This document shows, one piece after another, positions 37,931-47,784 of a stretch of DNA of 64,000 nucleotides. A model generated the notes under the pieces. The model ran no database searches. It was given only the letters and a program-made list of their open reading frames with translations, and was not told the origin of the DNA. The DNA lies in NCBI GenBank assembly GCA_963763215.1, contig CAVXNX010000010.1, forward strand, positions 248,001 to 312,000, given 5' to 3'. The stretch comes from DASQZK01 sp963763215 (GTDB lineage Bacteria; Bacteroidota; Bacteroidia; Bacteroidales; GCA-2748055). The position numbers and the translations under genes were made by a program. The first letter of the stretch is position 1; the number at the start of each line of letters is the position of its first letter.

Positions 37931-40345
37931 ATGAAACGGAGAACAGGCATGTTTTTCTTTGTCCTGATGCTGATGTTCAGGATTCTTGATGCACAAGACA
38001 ACGGGCGCATTGAGGGAAGGGTTTACAATGACGGGAACAATGAGCCCGTGGAATTTGCCACGGTGGCGATTTACGGGACAGGGACGGGAACCATCAGCGA
38101 TGCGAAGGGAAATTTTTCATTCACCGGGTTGAAGCCCGGATATGTGCAGGTGGCGGTATCGTCTGTCGGGTTTGAACCCTTTGTATCGGATCCCATCCTG
38201 GTGACCAATGCGCGGAAGTCCTTCCTGGATGTTCCGCTGAAGGAAGCCAATGTCAGGCTTGAAGAGATCACGGTCAAGGCTTCCCCGTTCCGGAGAAGCG
38301 CGGAGAGCCCCGTTTCGCTCCGTCGCATCGACCTTGTCGAAATTGAGAAAAATCCGGGTGGCAACCGCGACATTTCCAAGGTGATCCAGTCGTACCCCGG
38401 GGTGGCTTCCACGCCGGCCTACCGGAACGATGTGATCGTCAGGGGCGGAGGGGCGAGCGAAAACCGCTTTTACCTCGATGGCGTCGAGATCCCGAATATT
38501 AATCACTTTGCGACCCAGGGCGCTTCGGGCGGTCCGGTGGGGATCATCAACGTCGATTTCATCCGCGAGGTGGACTTTTATTCGGGTGCATTTCCTGCCG
38601 ACCGCGGAGATGCGCTCAGTTCGGTACTTGAATTTAAAATGGTCGACGGGAACAGTGAAAAATTACGTGCCAAGGGTTCCCTGGGAGCCTCCGATGTGGC
38701 CCTCACACTCGACGGTCCGCTGGGTGACCGGACATCATACATATTCTCCGCGCGGCGGTCGTACCTCCAATTTTTGTTTTCCGCCCTCGGTCTTCCTTTT
38801 CTGCCGACCTACAACGACTTCCAGTTCAAAACTAAGACCCGTTTCAACGAAAAAAATGAACTGACGCTCCTGGGCCTCGGCGCCATCGACCAGTTCTCCC
38901 TCAACCTGAAGGCCGATTCCACCGAGGAGCAAAAATACATCCTCGGCTATCTGCCCGTGAACGAACAATGGACTTACACGGCCGGTGCGGTGTTCAAGCA
39001 TTATGGCGACAGGGGATATGATACCTGGGTCCTGAGCCGGAACACCCTGAATAACGCCTCATGGAAATACCGTAACAATATTGAGCAGGACTCACTGAAA
39101 CTGCTCGACTACTCCTCGACCGAAAGCGAAACGAAACTTCGTTACGAGCACAACGCCGAGTACAAAAACGGCCTGAGGATTAATTATGGTGCCGGGCTGA
39201 TCTATGCAGGGTATACGAATTCAACCTTCAGCCGGACCTTTATCAACAATGCACCGGAGACCATCCGGTATCATTCCGATTTAAATCTTTTCCGCTGGGG
39301 AACCTTCGGTCAGGTGAGCCGTGATTTCCTGAAGCAAAGACTGACGCTGTCTTTTGGTCTTCGTATGGATGCCAGCAACTATTCCACAAGCATGTCCAAC
39401 CTGTTCGACCAGTTTTCGCCCCGCCTCTCTGCTTCATACCAGCTCTTCAAAGGCTTCTACCTGAATGCCAACACAGGGAGGTATTTCGAGCTGCCGCCCT
39501 ATACGACGCTGGGCTACCGCGACTTCGCCGGGACACTGGTCAACCGCGCCAATGGCCTTAGTTACATCTCGGCCGATCACTATGTGGCCGGGATCGAATG
39601 GCGGCCGGGGGAAAAATCACGGCTGACCCTTGAAGGGTTTTATAAATTTTATCATCATTACCCGTGGAGCGTAACCGATTCCGTTTCGCTCGCCGGAAAA
39701 GGGGCCGATTTCGGGACCTTCGGTGATGAAGAAGTCAAATCGACAGCCAACGGAAGGGCCTATGGGTTCGAACTTCTTTACCGTAACAAAGATTTCCTGG
39801 GAGCGAATCTGGTCATCTCCTACACCATGGTCAGGAGTGAAACCCAGGCATTCCGGGATCTTTCCTATGCGGCGAACGGGTGGGTCCCCACCGCCTGGGA
39901 TAACCGGCATATCCTGAATATCCTGGCTATCCGGGAATTCGACCGGAACTGGAGAGTGGGGATGAAATGGCGGTTCGTGGGTGGATCGCCCTACACCCCT
40001 TTCGATATCATGGAATCGTCGTACGTTCAGGCCTGGGACCTTCGTAACCAGGGCATCCCCGACTACAGCCTTTACAACAGCAAGCGTCTTCAGTCCTTTC
40101 ATCAGCTCGATCTAAGGGTCGATAAGGAATACTTCCTGAAAAAGATCTCATTGAATTTTTACGTCGATGTTCAAAACGTCTACAACTATAAAGCCGATCA
40201 GCAGGAGGTGCTCGTTCTCGACAGGAGCGCTCCCCAGCCGGTCAATCCCGGCGATGCTCCGGCACTGCAGAGATACCAGCTCAAACAGCTTGCCCTGAGA
40301 GGAGGCACCATCCTTCCGACAATCGGTATCATCGTTGAATTCTGA
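37931..40345 (+). CDS. TonB-dependent outer-membrane receptor
   Basis: 804 residues, intact. After a signal peptide (MKRRTGMFFFVLMLMFRILD) comes a carboxypeptidase-regulatory-like domain (about 24-110: IEGRVYNDGNNEPVEFATVA), then the plug (about 115-230: NPGGNRDISKVIQSYPGVAS, RGGGASENRFYLDGVEIPNI) and a beta-barrel ending GGTILPTIGIIVEF with terminal Phe. It imports a ligand using TonB energy. There is no SusD gene beside it, so it is not a canonical SusCD pair; the plug and size fit the smaller receptor type with CarboxypepD_reg rather than SusC. It leads the rightward glycan-utilisation genes, but the ligand is unknown. Confidence 0.9.
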   Translation: MKRRTGMFFFVLMLMFRILDAQDNGRIEGRVYNDGNNEPVEFATVAIYGTGTGTISDAKGNFSFTGLKPGYVQVAVSSVGFEPFVSDPILVTNARKSFLDVPLKEANVRLEEITVKASPFRRSAESPVSLRRIDLVEIEKNPGGNRDISKVIQSYPGVASTPAYRNDVIVRGGGASENRFYLDGVEIPNINHFATQGASGGPVGIINVDFIREVDFYSGAFPADRGDALSSVLEFKMVDGNSEKLRAKGSLGASDVALTLDGPLGDRTSYIFSARRSYLQFLFSALGLPFLPTYNDFQFKTKTRFNEKNELTLLGLGAIDQFSLNLKADSTEEQKYILGYLPVNEQWTYTAGAVFKHYGDRGYDTWVLSRNTLNNASWKYRNNIEQDSLKLLDYSSTESETKLRYEHNAEYKNGLRINYGAGLIYAGYTNSTFSRTFINNAPETIRYHSDLNLFRWGTFGQVSRDFLKQRLTLSFGLRMDASNYSTSMSNLFDQFSPRLSASYQLFKGFYLNANTGRYFELPPYTTLGYRDFAGTLVNRANGLSYISADHYVAGIEWRPGEKSRLTLEGFYKFYHHYPWSVTDSVSLAGKGADFGTFGDEEVKSTANGRAYGFELLYRNKDFLGANLVISYTMVRSETQAFRDLSYAANGWVPTAWDNRHILNILAIREFDRNWRVGMKWRFVGGSPYTPFDIMESSYVQAWDLRNQGIPDYSLYNSKRLQSFHQLDLRVDKEYFLKKISLNFYVDVQNVYNYKADQQEVLVLDRSAPQPVNPGDAPALQRYQLKQLALRGGTILPTIGIIVEF

Positions 40346-40371
40346 CCTGAACTCAGCGGCCTCATCCAGGT

Positions 40372-40550
40372 GGCAAGCCGGGCTTTTCATCTCGGGGTCG
40401 ACAATACCCATCCGGGAAAGCCGGGAGCGGTGCGATGTCTTCATTGAACCCGGAAAACTGGATCAATACGACATACTGGATTTCAGGGCCGCCGATGAGC
40501 TCTACCGGATCGGATATGAATATACGCGGGATCTGGAGCTGGGAGTTTGA
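40372..40550 (+). pseudogene. C-terminal remnant of a patatin-like phospholipase
   Basis: In one frame this stretch reads SRERCDVFIEPGKLDQYDIL then DFRAADELYRIGYEYTRDLE and a stop. This matches the C-terminal end of bacterial patatin-family proteins, which close with a similar IEP...DF...DELY.IGY pattern. About 60 residues remain; the nucleophile GxSxG and Asp-Gly parts are absent because the TonB receptor gene occupies the upstream DNA. It is best read as a leftover after deletion or rearrangement, though a short unrelated protein cannot be excluded. Confidence 0.55.
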
Positions 40551-40664
40551 CCGGCGCCGGGGCACAAAGGTTTTTATCCAAAATGCCGGTTTCCGGAATG
40601 GTTTAGATTCATTCTCTTTGGAATTTTTAGTAATATTGTTTCCTCACCAAAGCCTGATTGGGAG

Positions 40665-42074
40665 ATGAAGACCCTTTTATTCACCCTTGTCCTGACCATG
40701 ATGCTGCCGGGTGCCGTTTCCGGCCAGTATCTCCGGGTCTCTGAAAACCACCGTTTTCTGGTGAAAGATGATGGTGCCCCGTTCTTCTGGCTGGGCGATA
40801 CAGGCTGGGAGCTTTTTCACCGTCTCGACCGACCGGAAATTGAGCACTACCTGAGAAACCGGGCCGGCAAAGGGTTTACTGTCATTCAGGCCGTTATCCT
40901 CAGTGAAATAAACGGGCTCACCGTTCCCAACAGGGAGGGCAATCTTCCCTTGCATGACCTTGATCCCAACAAACCCAACGAAGCCTATTTCGGCCTCGTC
41001 GATTTCACCATTGACAAAGCTGCTGAATTCGGTTTGTACATGGCTGTTCTTCCCACCTGGGGTGCACATGTCGAGGATAAAGCGCATCCGCTTTTTGAAA
41101 ACATGCACATTTTCACACCGGAAAAAGCCTACCGGTATGGTCAATTCCTCGGTACGCGGTACCGCGATAAATGGAATGTTGTCTGGATCCTTGGCGGCGA
41201 CCGCCCTTTCGATACAGCGCCGGAAATCTGGGATGCACTGGCCAGGGGACTGAGAGAAGGTGACGGGGGGCGGCACCTGATCAGCTACCATCCTTCGGGT
41301 CAGCAATCCAGCTCATTCTGGTTGCAGGACAAGAGCTGGCTCGACTTTAACCTGATCCAGACCGGGCACCTTGCTCCTTCTTTCCCCGTCTACAACTGGA
41401 TCGCCCACGACTACAACCTTACACCCGTCAAACCGGTGATCGACGGTGAACCAGCTTATGAGGACATCCCGGCCTGGTTCAATCCCGACAACCCCAGGCA
41501 TAACGACCTCGAGATCCGCAAACAGGCTTACTGGGCCGTTTTTGCCGGCGCCTTTGGTCACACCTACGGAAACAACAACATCTGGCAGATGTACCGGAAA
41601 GAATACCAGCCTGTCATTTTTGCGCGGCTGCCGTGGGATGAAGCACTGGAGCAACCCGGAGCGGGGGAACTCCGGCATCTCCGTTTTCTCATGGAATCGA
41701 GGCCATTTCTGTCACGTTTCCCTTCCCGGGATCTGCTTGAATCTGAAAACCCCGACTGGTCGTCCGAACGCATCGGGATCACCCGCGACGGAACCCCCGG
41801 GAAAAAAGATGCCACATATATCATGGTCTATACCCCCTTGATCCGTGATTTCAAAGTCAAAACGGATGTGATCAGCGGCGGCAAGCTCAGGATATGGTGG
41901 TACGATCCCCGCACCGGCGAAGCCTTCCCCCAGGGAACAACCGGCAATACGGGTGAATTTGACTATTCGGCCTGGCAACAGGTCATCCGTTCTACCCAGG
42001 ACGGCCCCGACTGGGTGGTGGTTATTGATGATGATGCCATGAACTATCCGCCCCCGGGCAGAAGTAAGCGCTAA
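40665..42074 (+). CDS. DUF4038 / GH140-like glycoside hydrolase
   Basis: 469 residues, intact, with a signal peptide ending near VSGQ. The opening ENHRFLVKDDGAPFFWLGDT, then GWELFHRLDRPEIEHYLRNR, GFTVIQAVILSEINGLTVPN and FGLYMAVLPTWGAHV are signatures of the DUF4038 TIM barrel, which includes GH140 apiosidases acting on pectic side chains. The C-terminal part (about 390-460) is the small beta-domain usual in this family (RIWWYDPRTGEAFPQGTTGN). Acidic residues that could serve in catalysis are present in the family positions (DGEPAYED), but activity is inferred. First enzyme gene downstream of the TonB receptor. Confidence 0.85.
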   Translation: MKTLLFTLVLTMMLPGAVSGQYLRVSENHRFLVKDDGAPFFWLGDTGWELFHRLDRPEIEHYLRNRAGKGFTVIQAVILSEINGLTVPNREGNLPLHDLDPNKPNEAYFGLVDFTIDKAAEFGLYMAVLPTWGAHVEDKAHPLFENMHIFTPEKAYRYGQFLGTRYRDKWNVVWILGGDRPFDTAPEIWDALARGLREGDGGRHLISYHPSGQQSSSFWLQDKSWLDFNLIQTGHLAPSFPVYNWIAHDYNLTPVKPVIDGEPAYEDIPAWFNPDNPRHNDLEIRKQAYWAVFAGAFGHTYGNNNIWQMYRKEYQPVIFARLPWDEALEQPGAGELRHLRFLMESRPFLSRFPSRDLLESENPDWSSERIGITRDGTPGKKDATYIMVYTPLIRDFKVKTDVISGGKLRIWWYDPRTGEAFPQGTTGNTGEFDYSAWQQVIRSTQDGPDWVVVIDDDAMNYPPPGRSKR

Positions 42075-42157
42075 GCGGCAGGAGAGAAGGCGGGGATCCC
42101 GGTCCCGCAGGAAGAAAAGGATCCTGCACAAATGACAACGACATAAGTTCACTAGTC

Positions 42158-43160
42158 ATGACAAAAAAAGACATGTTCGACGCATTGCTGAAGGGTGAAA
42201 AACCTGCCGGCAGGGTTCTTTTCCGGCCCATTCTCATGCATTTTGCAGCACGTCTCGCCGGGAACTCCTATGGGGAATTTGCATCCGATTACCGCAACCT
42301 CGTCAGGGCCAATCTGCTGGCACTCGAAAAATTTGACATGGACATGGCCGGGCTGATCTCCGATCCCTACCGCGAAACATCCGCCTTTGGCGCCCCTGTC
42401 AGGTTCATCCCGGACGGTGTCCCCGTTTGTGAGAAAATCATCGTTACCTCGGCTTCGGAGGCCCGTTCCCTGAAAAATCCCGATGTTTACCGCTCAGAAC
42501 GCACGGCCGACCGTATCCGGGCAGCGACCCTTCTGTCCCGTGAACTGAAGGGCGAAGTTCCCCTCATCGGCTGGATTGAAGGCCCGCTGGCCGAAGCCTG
42601 TGACCTGGCCGGCGTTAGCGCGATGCTCATCGCCCTGATGACGGATCCCGATTTTTGCCGGATCCTGATCGACAAGTGCATGATCACGGCCAAAGATTTT
42701 GCCCGGGCACAGATCGAAGCCGGATGCGACATCATTGGAATCGGCGATTCGATCTGCAGCCAGATCGACCCGGCCACCTATGACGCCTTCGTCCTGGAAA
42801 ACCATCACCGAGATCATCCGTTACATCCATTCGCTTGGGGCGAAGGTCAAACTTCATATCTGCGGGGATATCACACATCTTCTTCCCTCGCTGGCAAAGA
42901 CCGGCACCGATATCCTGGACCTCGACTGGCAGGTGGATATCACCGAAGCCCGGAAAATCACGGGAGAAAAAACCGTACTGTGCGGCAACATCAACCCGGT
43001 TACCATCCAGGAGGAGACGCCGGAAAAACTCTTCTTCTTGGCCAGGGACCTGACGGACCGGTATGGTGGGGAACGCTTTATCCTGTCGGGCGGATGTGAA
43101 ATCACGGTGAACACTCCTCCTGAAAACCTTTCAGAACTAAGAAAAGCTTCCTATCTTTAA
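42158..43160 (+). CDS. URO-D superfamily methyltransferase-like protein A, one frameshift
   Basis: A uroporphyrinogen-decarboxylase-fold protein of the MtaA/CmuA type rather than HemE: the HemE N-terminal motif RQAGRY is missing. The zinc-site candidates are the His-x-Cys in KVKLHICGDITHLLP and a late Cys in ILSGGCEITVNTPPENL, as in corrinoid-dependent methyltransferases. An indel near 42800 splits it; the combined length is about 334 residues. It is followed 19 bases later by a second, larger member of the superfamily. No corrinoid-binding protein is encoded nearby. In this setting the substrate may be a methylated compound from glycan breakdown, but this is a guess. Confidence 0.82.
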
Positions 43161-43179
43161 AATTCAAAACAAGGAATCC

Positions 43180-44436
43180 ATGACCCCCGAACGAGACAGG
43201 CTGATGTCAGCCCTTGAACATCACGGAACATGCAGGATACCGGTTGACTTCGGCAGTACGGCCGTCACCGGCATTCATGTCCTGATCGTCGAAAAACTCC
43301 GGCAGCACTACGGGCTCGAAAAACATCCGGTGAAACTGACGGAACCCTACCAGATGCTCGGGGAAATCGAAGAAGATCTGATGGAGGCCATCGGGGTGGA
43401 TGTTGAAGGGATCACCCCTGAGAAGAACATGTTCGGCTTCCGGAACGAGGGATGGAAACCTTTTGTCACACCGTGGAACCAGGAGGTCCTCGTTCCGGAA
43501 AAATTCAATGTGGTCCGCGCGCCCGACGGCAGCCTGCTGATGAGTCCGGAAGGCGACACCAGCCTTCCGCCCTCTGCGAAAATGCCCTCCGACGGCTACT
43601 TCTTTGACGCCGTCATCCGCCAACATCCCTTTGACGAAGCGCAGCTCAACCCTGACGACAATCTCGAAGAATTCACCCTGCTCACCGGTGCCGACATGGA
43701 ATACTGGGATGCCATGGCCGCCCGTGCCCGCACTTCCCCCCGCGGCATCATTGCCACCTTCGGGGGTACGGCTCTCGGCGACATCGCCCTCGTGCCGGCC
43801 ATGCAACTGCGCGATCCAAAGGGTATCCGCGACATTTCCGAATGGTACATGTCCACCCTCGCCCGGCAGGATTATATCCACCGGATCTTTGAAAAACAAA
43901 CCGACATCGCCCTGGCCAACTATGAAAAACTGGGGCCGATTATGGGCGATACCATCGATGGCGTTTTTATCTGCGGTACCGATTTCGGCACACAGAATTC
44001 GCAATTCTGTTCCCCCGAAACCTTCAATGAATTGTACGCCCCCTATTATAAAAAGATCAACGACTGGATCCATGCCCATACCACATGGAAAACGTTCAAA
44101 CATTCCTGCGGCGCTGTCGAACCCTTCATGAAACTCTTTATCGACGCCGGCTTTGATATCATCAACCCGGTCCAGATCAATGCCGCCGGAATGGATCCCG
44201 CACATCTCAAGAAAGAATACGGAAACAGCATTGTTTTCTGGGGCGGCGGGGTCGATACGCAACACACCCTTCCCTTCGGGAGCCCGGAGGATGTCAGACG
44301 GCAGGTCCTTGAAAACTGCACGATTTTTTCGGTTGACGGCGGATTCGTCTTCAACACCATTCACAATATCCAGGCAAATGTCCCCCTGGAAAATGTCGTG
44401 GCCATGATCGAAGCCCTGAGAGAATTCAATGGCTGA
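43180..44436 (+). CDS. URO-D superfamily methyltransferase-like protein B
   Basis: 418 residues, intact. It belongs to the same fold as its neighbour but to a different branch: ALEHHGTCRIPVDFGSTAVT at the start, IDGVFICGTDFGTQNSQFCS in the middle and FKHSCGAVEPFMKLFIDAGF with the His-x-Cys pair. The late zinc Cys is replaced, since the corresponding segment reads GGFVFNTIHNIQANVPLENV. HemE active-site signatures are missing, so it is not a heme enzyme. It starts 19 bases after protein A, so the two are likely made together and might work as a pair. The function is unknown. Confidence 0.85.
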   Translation: MTPERDRLMSALEHHGTCRIPVDFGSTAVTGIHVLIVEKLRQHYGLEKHPVKLTEPYQMLGEIEEDLMEAIGVDVEGITPEKNMFGFRNEGWKPFVTPWNQEVLVPEKFNVVRAPDGSLLMSPEGDTSLPPSAKMPSDGYFFDAVIRQHPFDEAQLNPDDNLEEFTLLTGADMEYWDAMAARARTSPRGIIATFGGTALGDIALVPAMQLRDPKGIRDISEWYMSTLARQDYIHRIFEKQTDIALANYEKLGPIMGDTIDGVFICGTDFGTQNSQFCSPETFNELYAPYYKKINDWIHAHTTWKTFKHSCGAVEPFMKLFIDAGFDIINPVQINAAGMDPAHLKKEYGNSIVFWGGGVDTQHTLPFGSPEDVRRQVLENCTIFSVDGGFVFNTIHNIQANVPLENVVAMIEALREFNG

Positions 44437-44498
44437 AGGGATGCCACGCCCGCATCCGCCACGAACCCCTTTTGTCACAATCATAAACGGAACATTGT

Positions 44499-46745
44499 AT
44501 GAAGTCATTCAGATCCCTGATTATCCTGGTCCCTGTTGCCATCATGTTGTACGCCTGCAGCGGCACCCCCGGAACTTTTGTCTTTGAATACCCGGTCGAT
44601 CCCTTTACCAGTGACGCGGCCCTTGACCTCAGATCCCTGAATGAAACCGTGGCCGGAGAGCACGGATTTATCGGGCTTTCGGCCGACAGCAACAGTTTTG
44701 TCAGGGGTGACGGGGTGCCGATACGTTTCTGGTCGGCCAATGAAGCCGGCAATGCCGAACATTTCACCGACGGGGAGATGGAACGCCATGCCCGTTTTCT
44801 TGCCAAGATCGGCGTCAACATGGTGCGGTTCCATGGATCCATCAATCCGGCCGGGAAAGGGACCCGTATTTACGATGTCGATACCTCTGAAGCCCGCGCC
44901 ATCTGGAAAACCGTCGCCTTTATGAAAAAAGAAGGGATCTACACCACCATCTCCCCCTTTTGGGCGCATAACGGTCATATGGGAGGATGGGTCCCGCAGG
45001 AATGGGGCATCGAAGGCTATTCCGGGAAGGACGACCTCTGGGGTGTTATCTTCTTCAGCGATACCCTGAAAAATGCCTACAAGACCTGGGTGAAATACCT
45101 CTATACCACTCCCAACCCTTACACGGGGATTGCCCTCAGGGATGATCCGGCCGTCGGACTCATCCAGGTACAGAACGAAGACGGGGTATTTTTCTGGACC
45201 ATGCAAAACATAAAGCCCGAACTCCGCCTGCTGATCCGGAAAAAATTCACCGCCTGGCTCATAAAAAAATATGGATCCTACGAGAACACGCTCAGGCAGT
45301 GGGATAACTTCACCCTCAAGGAAGACGATCCTGACAATTCGCTCTTCGGGATCTTCAGCACGTGGGATATGACCCGCGACCTTCCGCCGGAAGAACGGGC
45401 CAGGATGCGCGACCAGGTCATCTTCTTCACCGGGACCCAGTATGATTTCTACAAGGAAATGCATGATTACTACCGTGACGTGCTCGGCTGCCATCAGCTC
45501 GTCAATGCAGGCAACTGGAGAACGGCCGATCAGCTCCGGCTCAACGATCTTGAACGCTACACCTATACATCCTGCGAGGTGGAAGCCGTCAACCGCTATT
45601 TCGATCCCGGGCACACCGGTGAAAATTCGGGCTGGCGGATCGACACCGGTCATTATTACCAGGGGCACTCTGCGCTGAAGAACCCCGTGGATCTGCCGGT
45701 CAACATCAAGCAGGTTCAGGGATACCCGATGCTCGTCACCGAGAGCGGGTGGAACCTGCCGCATAAGTTCCAGTCGGAGGGCCCATTGCTGGTCTCCGCC
45801 TACAGCTCACTCACCGGGGTGGACTCATACTTCTGGTTCGTATTCAATGCTGTTGACCTGGACCGTGATCCTTACCTGAGCCGGATCGATCTTGGGGGAG
45901 GCCTGCATCCCATGAACCGGTGGACGTATTCAACCCCCGGGGGAGCCTGGATGTTCCCGGCCAATGCCCTGATGTTCCGGAAAAACTACATCAGGCCCGG
46001 AGAAACCGTGGTGCACGAGGAAAGGACAATGGATCAGCTCTATAACCGCGACATTCCGGTGATTGCCGAAGAAAGCAGCTATGATCCCAACAGGGATGCC
46101 GGTTATAAAAATGAACGGGGCATGAAGGAAACGGATGTGAATCCACTGGCTTATCTCACCGGCCGTGTTGAGGTGAAGTATGGCGCCGCCCGGCCCGCAG
46201 TCAGTCTCTATCCGGGTCTGGATGACCTGATCAACCTTCAGAAAAAAACGGTCGGCAGCACTACCGGCGAACTGAATCTCGATTACGGGAACGGCGTTTT
46301 CACACTGAACGCTCCCTGCGCCAGGGCGGTCTCCGGATTCCTTTCACGGCAAAAGAAGTACAAGCTCGGCACCCTGACCATCACTTCACAAAACACATAC
46401 ATTACCATTGAACTTGTCTCCCTCGACGCAAAGCCCCTGGAGGCTTCGTCCCGGATCCTCCTGCAGGCCGGACCGGTCTTCCGGCCCACCGGCTGGAAAG
46501 ATAAACCTGCCAGGTATACCATGGGCGATGATACCCTCCAGGGTTACAAAATCCTCAATACGGGCCATATGCCCTGGCTGGGAAAATCGATCCACGCCCA
46601 TATCAGTCTCACCAATCCCGAACTAAAGGAAGCCGTCCTGCTCAATACCGCCGGTTATGAGGTCCACCGCATCCCGCTGATCCGGGAAAATGAGCAGGTG
46701 GATTTCGAACTGCCTTCCGATATCATCTACGTCATCCTCCAGTAA
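44499..46745 (+). CDS. Clan GH-A glycoside hydrolase-like lipoprotein
   Basis: 748 residues, intact, with a lipoprotein signal (lipobox LYAC). A TIM-barrel region runs from about 70 to 470. The probable acid/base is the Glu in LIQVQNEDGVFFW and the nucleophile the Glu in YPMLVTESGWNLPHKFQSE, the spacing and motifs (QNE, TESGW) being those of clan GH-A retaining enzymes. IGVNMVRFHGSINPAGKGTR near the N-terminal barrel also fits. The last 250 residues are beta-rich accessory domains. The exact GH family is not identified; cellulase-like or agarase-like families are candidates. It starts 62 bases after URO-D protein B. Confidence 0.78.
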   Translation: MKSFRSLIILVPVAIMLYACSGTPGTFVFEYPVDPFTSDAALDLRSLNETVAGEHGFIGLSADSNSFVRGDGVPIRFWSANEAGNAEHFTDGEMERHARFLAKIGVNMVRFHGSINPAGKGTRIYDVDTSEARAIWKTVAFMKKEGIYTTISPFWAHNGHMGGWVPQEWGIEGYSGKDDLWGVIFFSDTLKNAYKTWVKYLYTTPNPYTGIALRDDPAVGLIQVQNEDGVFFWTMQNIKPELRLLIRKKFTAWLIKKYGSYENTLRQWDNFTLKEDDPDNSLFGIFSTWDMTRDLPPEERARMRDQVIFFTGTQYDFYKEMHDYYRDVLGCHQLVNAGNWRTADQLRLNDLERYTYTSCEVEAVNRYFDPGHTGENSGWRIDTGHYYQGHSALKNPVDLPVNIKQVQGYPMLVTESGWNLPHKFQSEGPLLVSAYSSLTGVDSYFWFVFNAVDLDRDPYLSRIDLGGGLHPMNRWTYSTPGGAWMFPANALMFRKNYIRPGETVVHEERTMDQLYNRDIPVIAEESSYDPNRDAGYKNERGMKETDVNPLAYLTGRVEVKYGAARPAVSLYPGLDDLINLQKKTVGSTTGELNLDYGNGVFTLNAPCARAVSGFLSRQKKYKLGTLTITSQNTYITIELVSLDAKPLEASSRILLQAGPVFRPTGWKDKPARYTMGDDTLQGYKILNTGHMPWLGKSIHAHISLTNPELKEAVLLNTAGYEVHRIPLIRENEQVDFELPSDIIYVILQ

Positions 46746-46771
46746 TCCATGAACACCGTAAAAAGCTCACT

Positions 46772-47714
46772 ATGGTAACCCGCCGGCAACTTCTCAAATA
46801 CACCGGAATGGCCCTGGCTGCCGGAAGTCTCCCCTGTTCAGGCTTCACTGGCCGCTGAAGAAAGGCCCACCGGAAAAACATCCTTTCGTTTCTCGCTGAA
46901 TACCAGCACCATCAGCGGTCAGAATCCGGGAGTGAAAAAGTATATTGCGATCGCGGCCCGGGCCGGGTATGACGGTATCGAGCTCTGGATCCGGGATGTC
47001 AGGGCTTACCTGGCGGAAGGGCATACGGCTGCCTCCCTGGAAAAATACATCCGTGACAGCGGCATCCGGGTGGAGAACGCCATCGGCTTTGCCCCCTGGC
47101 TGGTCAGGGATGAACCGAAGCGGAAAGAGGGCCTGGCGGAGATGAAAAACGACATGGAACTGATGGCATCACTGGGGTGCACGCGGATCGCCGCACCAGC
47201 CGCCGGGGTGACGGGCGACGAGGCGCTCGACCTTTTCCGCGCGGGCGAGCTCTACCGGGAACTGATCAGCCTGGGCCGCCAGACGGGTGTTATGCCTCAA
47301 CTGGAATTCTGGGGCGCCTCCCCCTATCTCTTTCACCTGGGCCAGGCCGCCATGGTCTGTGCCGTCGCCAATGACCCGGATGTCCATATCCTCGCTGACG
47401 TTTTTCATCTTTTCCGCGGCGGATCGGGGTTTGAATCCCTCAACATGTTCAGGGGCAATGTGATCGAAATCCTCCACATGAACGACTACCCGTCCGATAT
47501 CCCGCGGGAACAGCAGGATGACAGCGACAGGGTGTATCCCGGCGACGGCGCTGCACCCATGAAGCAGATCCTGTCGGCCCTGGCATCGATGGGCGGGGAG
47601 AAGGTCCTCTCGGTCGAACTCTTCAACCGCGAATACTGGAAGCAGGATCCCGGGGTGGTGGCGCAAACCGCCCTGCAGAAAATGAAAGCCCTGGTGGAAA
47701 ACCTGAAGGCATGA
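46772..47714 (+). CDS. Secreted sugar phosphate isomerase/epimerase-like TIM barrel, one frameshift
   Basis: The start MVTRRQLLKYTGMALAAGSL is a Tat-type twin-arginine leader. A single indel near 46840 joins it to FSLNTSTISGQNPGVKKYIA and the xylose-isomerase-like barrel: AGYDGIELWIRDVRAYLAEG, MPQLEFWGASPYLFHLGQA, DVHILADVFHLFRGGSGFES, EILHMNDYPSDIP and EKVLSVELFNREYW. The Glu, Asp/His, His and Glu of these segments are the metal-site positions. Related proteins act on 2-keto-myo-inositol, 3-keto sugars or hydroxypyruvate. Periplasmic location suggests action on a sugar released outside the cell. It follows the GH-A lipoprotein by 26 bases. Confidence 0.8.
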
Positions 47715-47784
47715 GCCGTAAATTCACCGAAACAGGCCCCGATGGTCCCCAGGATCATATGCGGCGAATACGCGTTGTGACCGG

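Noticed and set aside
43207..44508. 433-codon open frame on the minus strand
   Set aside because: It is antisense to the intact URO-D protein B, whose motifs are clear; its translation shows no family feature.
44505..45764. 419-codon open frame on the minus strand
   Set aside because: It is antisense to the GH-A lipoprotein with its QNE and TESGW motifs; it is a product of GC-rich codon use.
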